Shown here piece by piece: positions 13,039 to 19,466 of a DNA stretch of 19,466 nt. A model generated the notes under the pieces. That model saw only the letters and a program-made list of their open reading frames with translations, did no database searches and was not told the origin of the DNA. Origin of the DNA: JASFUX01 sp050050115 (GTDB lineage Bacteria > Pseudomonadota > Alphaproteobacteria > Caulobacterales > Maricaulaceae); contig JASFUX010000025.1 of assembly GCA_050050115.1 (NCBI GenBank), forward strand, positions 1 through 19,466, in the 5' to 3' direction. Each line of letters starts with the position of its first letter. Position 1 is the first letter of the stretch. The position numbers and the translations under genes are program-made.

Positions 13039-16017
13039 ATGATGAAATTCTTCGACGGCTTTGGATCCAATCGTGAGAAGATCGCGCAGAAGCTCGAAGC
13101 GATCGATAAATCGCACTGCATCGCCGAGTTCAGCGTCGACGGCTCGATCCTGGCTGCGAATGCGAACTTCCTTCGCGCATTCGGCTGCGCCGAGGCGGAC
13201 GTGGTCGGGCGGCGCGATGTGCTCTTCGCCAATCCCGACAGCTCCGAGGCGCGCGCTTTTAGCGAGACCTGGGCCGACGTGCGCGGGGGCCGAACGGTGT
13301 CGGCGACCACCCAGCATCGCGCACGCGACGGGCGGGATCTTTGGCTCGATGCGACCTTCGCGCCCCTGGGCGATCTGACGGGCGGCGTCGCGCGGGTAAT
13401 CATGTTGGCTCGCGATGTTTCTGCGACTTCGCAGGCGAGGACTGAAGGCGCCTTCAAGACAAGTGCTGTCGACAACTCTTCGATTGGAATGATGGCGATA
13501 GACCGGGACTTCGTCATCAAATACGTCAACAAGGCCGCCACAGCATTGTTGCGCGAGAACGCCGAAACCTTCCGCGAAGTCTGGCCGTCGTTCGATCCAG
13601 AGAACGTAGTGGGTGGATGCATCGACCAGTTCCACAAGAACCCGGCGCATCAACGGCAGATACTATCTGATCCCTCCCGATTGCCGCACCGAGCCGACAT
13701 CACTGTCGGAGAAAAGCGGTTCGAGCTGCTGATCAATGGCGTCTTCGACGCCAAGCAGCGCCTGATCGGCCATGTGCTGCAGTGGGACGACGTCAGCGAA
13801 CGTCGTCTCAACAACGGCATGGTCGCTGCGTTGCACCGCTCCCAGGCGATCATCGAGTTCGATTTGAGCGGCCGGATTCTCGACGCGAACGAGAACTTCC
13901 TGAATGCGGTCGGCTATACGCTCGAGGAGGTTCGCGGTCAGCACCATTCGATGTTCGTCGACCCCGAACACTGCAAGACGCCGGAGTACCAGGCATTCTG
14001 GGCCCGGCTTGGAAGCGGCGAGTTCGACGCGGGCAAATACAAAAGGTTCGCCAAAGGCGGTCGCGAGATCTGGCTCAGAGCGACGTACAACCCGATCCTT
14101 GATGCGGACGGCAAACCCTACAAGGTCGTCAAGTTCGCCGCCGACATCACCGCGACCGAGATGGAGTTCGCCGACCTGCGCGGCAAGTCGAACGCGGTCA
14201 GCCGAGCTCAAGCCGTCATCGAGTTCGATCTCGACGGCAAGGTGCTCGACGCGAACGAGAACTTCCTCAATACGATGGGCTACTCGCTCGAGGAAATTCG
14301 CGGTCAGCATCACTCGACGTTCGTCGAACCCTCGCTCCGTCAATCCGCCGAGTACCAGGAGTTCTGGCGCAAGCTGGGCCGCGGCGAGTACGACGGCGGG
14401 GTCTACAAGCGGATCGCCAAAGGCGGGCGCGAGGTCTGGCTCCGGGCGACGTACAACCCGATCCTCGATGAAGACGGCCAACCGCTCAAAGTCGTCAAGT
14501 TCGCTACCGACATCACGGAAGTCGAAAACGAGCGCAGCGAGCTGGTTTCGAAGACCAACGCGATCAGCCGTTCTCAGGCCGTGATCGAATTCGATCTCGA
14601 CGGCACCATCCTGACAGCGAACGAGAACTTCCTGGCGGTGATGGGATATTCGCTCGACGAGATCGTCGGCAAGCACCATCGCATGTTCGCCGACGATGCG
14701 ACGCGCAACAGCCCGGACTATGCGGTGTTCTGGGAGCGCCTGCGCAGCGGGGAGTTCGTCGCCGACAAGTTCCGCCGGATCGGCAAGGGCGGCAAAGAGA
14801 TCTGGATCCAGGCTTCTTACAATCCGCTGTTCGATTTGAACGGCGACCCGTTCAAGGTCGTCAAGTTCGCTTCGGACGTCACCGACGTCGAAAACGAACG
14901 CAAGCGCACTGAAGAAGAACGCGCGCGGCGCGCTGAAGAACTGGCCAACGTTGTCGCGTCGCTCGCTGAAGGTCTCGGCGCGCTCTCCGACGGCGATTTG
15001 ACCTACCGCGTCGAGCAGACCTTCCCCGAGGAGTACGAGCGCCTGCGCGTCGACTACAACGGCGCGATGGGCAATCTCCAAGAAGCGATGCAGGTGATCC
15101 TGTCGAATGCGGCTGGGATCAACACGGGATCGAGCGAAATCTCTCAGGCGGCGGACGACCTTTCGCGCCGCACTGAGCAGCAAGCTGCGAGTCTCGAGGA
15201 GACGGCTGCCGCGCTCGACGAGATCACCGCGACGGTCAAGAAGACCGCCGAGGGCGCAAACGAGGCGAACTCCGTCGGCAAGTCGACGCGCGACGAGGCC
15301 GAGAAGGGCGGCGAGGTCGTGTCCGACGCCGTCTCGGCGATGAGCGAGATTGAAAGCTCAGCCGAACAGATCTCGCAGATCATCGGCGTCATCGACGAGA
15401 TCGCGTTCCAGACCAACCTTCTGGCCTTGAACGCCGGCGTCGAAGCCGCGCGCGCGGGCGAGGCGGGCCGTGGCTTTGCGGTCGTCGCTTCGGAAGTTCG
15501 CGCGCTGGCGCAGCGCTCGTCCGAAGCGGCCAAGGAGATCAAGTCGCTGATCATGACGAGCTCGCAGCACGTCGCTTCGGGCGTCGACCTGGTCGGACGC
15601 ACGGGCAAGGCGCTGACCGAGATCGTCGAGAAGGTGACGCAGATGACCGCGCTCGTCGGCGAGATCGCCGCATCCGCGGGCGAGCAGGCCACCGGCCTCT
15701 CCCAGGTGAACACCGCCGTCAATCAGATGGACCAGGTCACCCAACAAAACGCGGCGATGGTCGAGGAAAGCACCGCCGCAAGCCACTCGCTCGCAGGCGA
15801 GGCGGCGGCGCTCTCCGAGCTGGTCTCGAAGTTCAACATCGGCGAGGCCGGCGCGCCCGCGGCCAAACCGGCGCCCAAGCCTGCGGTCACGCAGCAGCAA
15901 GCTCGCGCAGCGGCGTTCGCGGCTGAAAAGGAAGCTCAGCCGGCGCGCAAGTCAGCCGCGGCCGTAGCGCTCAAACCGCAGTCGAACCTCGCTGAGGACG
16001 ATTGGGAAGAATTTTAG
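13039..16017 (+). CDS. Soluble methyl-accepting chemotaxis protein with five PAS domains
   Basis: This is the receptor of the chemotaxis operon. The 992-residue protein has no signal peptide or membrane span, so it is cytoplasmic. Five PAS-like domains lie at about residues 24-136, 145-255 (most divergent), 267-385, 389-507 and 511-630. The last three are 122-residue repeats, each with EFDL, the NENFL helix, a GQHH or GKHH loop and a WLRATYNP-type strand. A HAMP-like segment (about 635-690, LGALSDGDLTYRVE) precedes the long signalling helices. The hairpin tip EIAFQTNLLALNAGVEAARA (from residue 787) contacts CheW and CheA. The last residues DDWEEF resemble the CheR/CheB tether. GAGGA at 13031-13035 is better spaced for the second ATG (13042) than for 13039. 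PAS domains in such receptors often bind haem or flavin; the ligand here is unknown. Confidence 0.95.
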   Translation: MMKFFDGFGSNREKIAQKLEAIDKSHCIAEFSVDGSILAANANFLRAFGCAEADVVGRRDVLFANPDSSEARAFSETWADVRGGRTVSATTQHRARDGRDLWLDATFAPLGDLTGGVARVIMLARDVSATSQARTEGAFKTSAVDNSSIGMMAIDRDFVIKYVNKAATALLRENAETFREVWPSFDPENVVGGCIDQFHKNPAHQRQILSDPSRLPHRADITVGEKRFELLINGVFDAKQRLIGHVLQWDDVSERRLNNGMVAALHRSQAIIEFDLSGRILDANENFLNAVGYTLEEVRGQHHSMFVDPEHCKTPEYQAFWARLGSGEFDAGKYKRFAKGGREIWLRATYNPILDADGKPYKVVKFAADITATEMEFADLRGKSNAVSRAQAVIEFDLDGKVLDANENFLNTMGYSLEEIRGQHHSTFVEPSLRQSAEYQEFWRKLGRGEYDGGVYKRIAKGGREVWLRATYNPILDEDGQPLKVVKFATDITEVENERSELVSKTNAISRSQAVIEFDLDGTILTANENFLAVMGYSLDEIVGKHHRMFADDATRNSPDYAVFWERLRSGEFVADKFRRIGKGGKEIWIQASYNPLFDLNGDPFKVVKFASDVTDVENERKRTEEERARRAEELANVVASLAEGLGALSDGDLTYRVEQTFPEEYERLRVDYNGAMGNLQEAMQVILSNAAGINTGSSEISQAADDLSRRTEQQAASLEETAAALDEITATVKKTAEGANEANSVGKSTRDEAEKGGEVVSDAVSAMSEIESSAEQISQIIGVIDEIAFQTNLLALNAGVEAARAGEAGRGFAVVASEVRALAQRSSEAAKEIKSLIMTSSQHVASGVDLVGRTGKALTEIVEKVTQMTALVGEIAASAGEQATGLSQVNTAVNQMDQVTQQNAAMVEESTAASHSLAGEAAALSELVSKFNIGEAGAPAAKPAPKPAVTQQQARAAAFAAEKEAQPARKSAAAVALKPQSNLAEDDWEEF
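13837..14934 (+). repeat. Three tandem 366-bp PAS-encoding repeats inside the chemoreceptor gene
   Basis: Equivalent codons (the Arg of R-S/A-Q-A) begin at 13837, 14203 and 14569, exactly 366 bp or 122 codons apart. By hand alignment the first two units share about 82 of 122 residues; the third is somewhat more distant. Conservation extends through the linker (SNAVSRAQ, TNAISRSQ), so the unit of duplication was a PAS domain plus its linker. Blocks of nearly identical DNA, such as that encoding DANENFLN, could support recombination that changes domain number. Confidence 0.9.
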
Positions 16018-16038
16018 AGCGCCGAGGGAGGGTTAGGG

Positions 16039-16302
16039 ATGAAGCTGCCTCCAATCCTCGATCTCAACGCCGCCAAGGCGCTCAGGGATGAGTTTACGGA
16101 GTCTCGAGGCGATCCCCTGAAGATCGACGCGAGCGAGGTGAGCAAGCTCGGCGGGCTGTGCCTGCAGGTTCTGCTCGCAGCTCAAGCTGCGTGGAAAGCG
16201 GACGGCGTCGAATTCGAGCTTGAGCGTCCTTCAAGCGCGTTTACCGAAGCGGCCCGGCTGGCGGGCGCGAGCGAACTCGCCCCCGAGGTCGGAGGAGCAT
16301 GA
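16039..16302 (+). CDS. STAS-domain chemotaxis protein (CheS/CheX-position protein)
   Basis: An 87-residue single-domain STAS protein between receptor and cheY. The pattern ILDLNAAKALRDEF, then LKIDASEVSKLGGLCLQVLL and a C-terminal helix (AFTEAARLAGA) fits the anti-sigma-antagonist fold. The usual D-S-S-G phosphorylation motif reads K-L-G-G here, so the phosphorylatable Ser is missing. In Sinorhizobium the protein at this operon position, CheS, binds CheA and speeds dephosphorylation of CheY1; a similar role is likely by position and fold. It starts 21 nt after the receptor gene behind a G-rich GGGAGGG stretch. The end overlaps cheY (ATGA at 16299). Confidence 0.85.
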   Translation: MKLPPILDLNAAKALRDEFTESRGDPLKIDASEVSKLGGLCLQVLLAAQAAWKADGVEFELERPSSAFTEAARLAGASELAPEVGGA

Positions 16303-16673
16303 CGATGTCCATGAAGGTTCTCACCGTAGACGACTCGCGAATGATGCGGGAGATGCTGCAGCTCACTCTTGATGCTGAGGGCTTTGAGGTAATCCAGGCC
16401 GAAGACGGCGTGGAGGGTCTCGAGAAGCTTGCCGCGGAAGGGCGTGTCGACGTCATCGTCACAGACATCAACATGCCGCGCCTCGACGGTTTCGGGTTCA
16501 TCGAAGGCGTGCGCGCCGACGAGCGGTATCGCGCGACGCCTATTCTGGTGCTCTCGACCGAAGGCGACGCAGAAAAGAAGATGCGTGCGAAGAACTCGGG
16601 CGCGACCGGTTGGATCGTCAAACCCTTCAACGCTGAAAAGCTCGTCGCCGCGATCCGCCGCGTGGCGGCCTAG
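16299..16673 (+). CDS. cheY: CheY, chemotaxis response regulator
   Basis: CheY is the single-domain receiver phosphorylated by CheA; phospho-CheY binds the flagellar switch or, for a second CheY in such bacteria, acts as a phosphate sink. All catalytic residues are visible (numbering from the ATG at 16299): acidic pair D11/D12 in LTVDDSR, phospho-acceptor D56 in VIVTDINMP, T87 in VLSTEGD, and K108 in GWIVKPFN. The switch aromatic is Trp105. There is no output domain in the 124 residues. The first ATG overlaps the STAS stop, but GGAGGAG at 16291-16297 is better placed for the ATG at 16305, so the protein may start MSMKVL. Confidence 0.96.
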   Translation: MTMSMKVLTVDDSRMMREMLQLTLDAEGFEVIQAEDGVEGLEKLAAEGRVDVIVTDINMPRLDGFGFIEGVRADERYRATPILVLSTEGDAEKKMRAKNSGATGWIVKPFNAEKLVAAIRRVAA

Positions 16674-16687
16674 CGGGAGGCGCCGGC

Positions 16688-18919
16688 ATGGATCCGCTCG
16701 AGTCCGTCAAGATCACCTTCTTTCAGGAGTGCGACGAGCTTCTGGAGTCGATGGAAAACGACTTGCTCCGCATGGAGCAGGGCGAGACTGATCGCGACAC
16801 GATCGACGCGGTGTTCCGCGCGGTGCACTCGATCAAAGGCGGCGCCGGGGCGTTCTCGCTCGACGCGCTGGTCGAGTTCGCCCACGTTTTCGAAACGGTG
16901 CTCGACGACATGCGCTCGGGCAAGATGGAGCCGGCGGTCGAGCCGATCCGCGTGATGCTGCGCGCCAAGGACGTCCTCGCCGATCTCGTCGAAGCCGCCA
17001 AGACCGGCGCCGCGCACGATGAGACCGCCTCGGCTGCGATGGCCGCCGAGCTGCAGAGCCTGATCGACGGCGGTGCGGCCGGCGGAGCCCAAGGCGCGGA
17101 CGAGCAGGCTGATGAAGGCCCGGTCCCCGACGAACTCGGCTTCGTGCCGATGAAGGTCGCCATTCCCGACTTCGGCGACGGGCCGCCTGGCGGAGGCGGC
17201 GGAGGGGCCGACGACGGCCTTGGCGGTGGATCCGGCGACGACGAAGGTCGCTGGGCAATCACGTTCCGGCCACTGAAAGTGATGTACGCCAACGCCAACG
17301 ACGCCGTGGTGCTCTTGCGCGAGCTTGGCCGACTTGGCGACATGACCGCTGAGGTGGACGCCTCGCGGCTGCCGTCGCTCGACGCGCTCGATCCCGAGGA
17401 ATCGTATCTGTCCTGGCGCATCGAGCTTTTCACCGAACATAGCGAAGCCGAGATCCGCGAGATCTTCGATTTCGTCGAAGGCGACTGCGAGCTGACGATC
17501 GAGAAAGCTGGCGCGCCGGCCGCCGATGCGGCGCCCGAGGCTGAGCCTGAGTTCGCGCCCGTCAAAGTCGAAATTGATGCGCCGGAAGCAGAGCCGGCGG
17601 CGCCAGCCAAGCCGACCGCGCCGGCGAAGGCCGCCGCCCAACCGAAGACGCCGCAACCGGCTCCTCAGTCCGCCCCGCAGTCGACGTCGTCCGCCGCTTC
17701 CGCGCCCGCCGCCACGATCCGGGTTGATCTCGACCGCGTCGACCGGCTGATCAACCTCGTCGGCGAGCTGGTGATCAACCAGGCGATGCTCGCCCAGCGC
17801 GTCTCGGAGTCCGAGCTGGCGAAGTCCTCCACCGTGTCGATGGGTCTTGATGAGCTCGAGCAGCTCACCCGCGAGATCCAGGACTCCGTCATGGCGATCC
17901 GCGCGCAGCCGGTGCGCATCGTCTTCCAGCGCATGTCTCGCGTTGCGCGCGAGTGCGCCAGCGCGACGGGCAAGCAGGTGCGACTCGTGACCGAAGGCGA
18001 GGGGACCGAGGTCGACAAGACTGTGATCGAGCGGCTCTCCGAGCCGATCACCCACATGCTGCGCAACTCCGTCGATCACGGTCTCGAAACGACGGAAAAG
18101 CGCCTCGCGGCGGGCAAGCCGGCCGAGGGCGTCGTTCGCCTCTCGGCGCGCCATCAGTCGGGACGCATCGTCATCGAGGTCGCCGACGACGGCGCGGGGA
18201 TCAACCGCGAGCGGGTGTTCAAGTCCGCTGTCGACAAGGGGCTCATTCCCGCCGACGCCCCGTTGTCCGACGAAGAGATCGACAACCTAATCTTCATGCC
18301 GGGGTTCTCGACTGCTGAGTCGGTGTCGAACATCTCCGGCCGCGGGGTCGGCATGGACGTGGTCAAGCGCTCGATCCATGATCTCGGCGGCCGCGTGTCG
18401 ATTTCCTCCGAACCCGGAAAGGGCGCGACTTTCTCTCTAAGCTTGCCGCTGACGCTCGCGGTGCTCGACGGCATGGTCGTCACCGGCGGTGATCAGACGC
18501 TCGTCGCGCCGCTGACCTCGATCATCGAGACGCTGCAGCCCAAAGCCGACGCGGTTCGCAAGATCGGGCCCAACCGGATGGTCCTGAAGGTGCGCGACGC
18601 GCACGTTCCGCTGGTCGACGTCGGCGTCGCGCTGGGCTGGCGGTCGAAACCGATGCCGGCGACCGAAGGCGTCGCGCTTCTGGTGGAAAGTGAAGTGCAC
18701 GGCCGTGCAGCGCTGCTGGTCGATCAGATCCAGGGGCAGCGGCAAGTGGTCATCAAGAGTCTCGAGGCGAACTACCAGCACGTCGACTGCATCGCAGCGG
18801 CGACCATTCTCGGAGACGGGCGCGTGGCTCTGATCATCGACGTGGATGCGACGATCGCGTCGAGCCTGCGCGGCGACAGCCCGCTCGAGACCAAAGAGCT
18901 TCTGGCGGAGGCAAGCTAG
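16688..18919 (+). CDS. cheA: CheA, chemotaxis histidine kinase
   Basis: CheA autophosphorylates in receptor arrays and passes phosphate to CheY and CheB. All five regions are readable in the 743 residues. P1 (1-110) has phospho-His47 in AVHSIKGGAGAF. A Gly-rich linker lies near 164-186. P2 (about 188-272) is the CheY-binding domain. An Ala/Pro-rich linker (275-340) leads to P3 dimerisation helices (343-405, VDRLINLVGELVINQAML). The P4 ATPase shows the N box HMLRNSVDHGLE (456-467), G1 VADDGAGIN (from about 497) and G2 ISGRGVGMDVVK (from about 548). P5 (about 585-735) is CheW-like. GGGAGG at 16675-16680 lies 7 nt before the ATG. The TAG stop directly precedes the cheW ATG. Confidence 0.97.
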   Translation: MDPLESVKITFFQECDELLESMENDLLRMEQGETDRDTIDAVFRAVHSIKGGAGAFSLDALVEFAHVFETVLDDMRSGKMEPAVEPIRVMLRAKDVLADLVEAAKTGAAHDETASAAMAAELQSLIDGGAAGGAQGADEQADEGPVPDELGFVPMKVAIPDFGDGPPGGGGGGADDGLGGGSGDDEGRWAITFRPLKVMYANANDAVVLLRELGRLGDMTAEVDASRLPSLDALDPEESYLSWRIELFTEHSEAEIREIFDFVEGDCELTIEKAGAPAADAAPEAEPEFAPVKVEIDAPEAEPAAPAKPTAPAKAAAQPKTPQPAPQSAPQSTSSAASAPAATIRVDLDRVDRLINLVGELVINQAMLAQRVSESELAKSSTVSMGLDELEQLTREIQDSVMAIRAQPVRIVFQRMSRVARECASATGKQVRLVTEGEGTEVDKTVIERLSEPITHMLRNSVDHGLETTEKRLAAGKPAEGVVRLSARHQSGRIVIEVADDGAGINRERVFKSAVDKGLIPADAPLSDEEIDNLIFMPGFSTAESVSNISGRGVGMDVVKRSIHDLGGRVSISSEPGKGATFSLSLPLTLAVLDGMVVTGGDQTLVAPLTSIIETLQPKADAVRKIGPNRMVLKVRDAHVPLVDVGVALGWRSKPMPATEGVALLVESEVHGRAALLVDQIQGQRQVVIKSLEANYQHVDCIAAATILGDGRVALIIDVDATIASSLRGDSPLETKELLAEAS

Positions 18920-19387
18920 ATGGACGACACGAACACCAACACAAGCCAAGACATGCGCGAGCTCATTGCGTTCCGCATGGACGAGCAAGAGTTCTGCGTG
19001 GACATCATGGCGGTCCGCGAGATCCGCGGATGGTCGCAGACCACGCCGCTGCCCCAGTCGCCCGACTATGTCTCCGGCGTGATCAATCTGCGCGGCGCGG
19101 TGTTGCCGGTGGTCGATCTCTCCCACCGGCTTGGCCTCGGGCCGACCGAGCCCAAGGCGCGCCACGTGATTATCGTGGTGCAAATCGACACGCGCCAAGT
19201 GGGTCTTCTGGTCGATGGGGTCTCCGACATCCTCACCGTGACGTCCGAAGCCGTGCAGCCGACGCCGCAGGTTTCCTGCGATGTCGTGTCGAGCTTCATC
19301 AACGGCATCGTCACCGTGGACGGACGAATGATCTCCTGGATCACACTCGATAGCATCCTGCCTGAAATCCAAGAGGTCGCCGCATGA
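18920..19387 (+). CDS. cheW: CheW, chemotaxis coupling protein
   Basis: CheW links receptors to CheA. The 155-residue protein is a single CheW (SH3-like) domain: LIAFRMDEQEFCVDIMAVREI, then PDYVSGVINLRGAVLPVVDL, RLGLGPTEPKARHVIIV, VGLLVDGVSDILTV and the closing FINGIVTVDGRMISWITLD. It starts on the base after the cheA stop, with a GGCGGAGG ribosome-binding site in the end of cheA (18904-18911). Its stop overlaps the next start (ATGA at 19384-19387). Confidence 0.97.
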   Translation: MDDTNTNTSQDMRELIAFRMDEQEFCVDIMAVREIRGWSQTTPLPQSPDYVSGVINLRGAVLPVVDLSHRLGLGPTEPKARHVIIVVQIDTRQVGLLVDGVSDILTVTSEAVQPTPQVSCDVVSSFINGIVTVDGRMISWITLDSILPEIQEVAA

Positions 19388-19466
19388 CCTCAGCCGCCGA
19401 GGCGCCTGACGAATACGCGGGACGGCGATCCGGAGGCCGGGATCTTTCGGGCGGCGGCGAATTCGC
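19384..19466 (+). CDS. cheR: Probable CheR methyltransferase, first 27 codons only
   Basis: A frame starts with ATG overlapping the cheW stop and is open to the window end. Only 27 codons are visible (ending GRDLSGGGEF). The acidic/Gly start and the SGGGEF stretch fit the N-terminus of alphaproteobacterial CheR. CheR methylates receptor glutamates with S-adenosylmethionine and is the gene after cheW in the Caulobacter and Sinorhizobium che operons. The conserved domain lies beyond the window, so the call rests mostly on gene order. Confidence 0.55.
   Translation, partial: MTSAAEAPDEYAGRRSGGRDLSGGGEF

Noticed and set aside
12823..13653. 276-codon minus-strand frame covering the chemotaxis upstream region and the receptor start
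   Set aside because: Most of it is antisense to the receptor's first PAS domains; no plausible start signal, domain or composition.
13663..15183. 506-codon minus-strand open frame opposite the chemoreceptor gene
   Set aside because: It mirrors the PAS repeats on the other strand (its sequence repeats with the same period) and has no features of its own; antisense shadow.
16670..18154. 494-codon minus-strand frame opposite cheA
   Set aside because: Antisense to the P1-P4 domains of CheA, Arg/Gly/His-rich, no motif; shadow of GC-rich coding.

Overview
The window reads as one strand of a high-GC alphaproteobacterial chromosome. Gene content and order resemble the Caulobacterales/Hyphomonadaceae/Parvularculaceae, but this is inferred from protein style (e.g. 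the NAGVEAARAGEAG hairpin tip of the chemoreceptor) and operon layout, not from a database match. All convincing genes are on the + strand; long minus-strand frames are antisense shadows of GC-rich codons. No rRNA, tRNA, CRISPR array, insertion sequence or integrase was seen.

Region 1 (1-12024) is a type II secretion (T2SS) operon in canonical order: the end of gspC, then gspD, E, F, G, H, I, J, K, L, M and N. Most junctions are stop/start overlaps (ATGA or GTGA), so the genes are probably translationally coupled. Two further genes follow gspN with the same overlaps: a small lipoprotein and a 323-residue exported protein. I do not recognise either, and they are the best candidates here for undescribed T2SS accessory parts. 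No gspO (prepilin peptidase) or classical gspS is in view, so the pseudopilins must be processed by an enzyme encoded elsewhere.

Region 2 (12025-13038) holds a small exported protein with a TonB-C-like fold. Its start codon lies inside a run of four 11-bp-phased CTGTCAT-like repeats, the form of a PhoB (Pho) box. About 520 bp without a convincing gene follows. It contains several hairpins and a possible minus-strand remnant of an outer-membrane protein C-terminus.

Region 3 (13039-19466) is a chemotaxis operon: a soluble chemoreceptor with five PAS domains, a STAS-domain protein, CheY, CheA, CheW and the first codons of a probable CheR. The order matches the main che operon of Caulobacter and Sinorhizobium. 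The receptor has no membrane segment and ends in a WEEF tail like the CheR/CheB tether peptide. It therefore probably senses an internal (redox, energy or ligand) signal and passes it through CheW/CheA to CheY.
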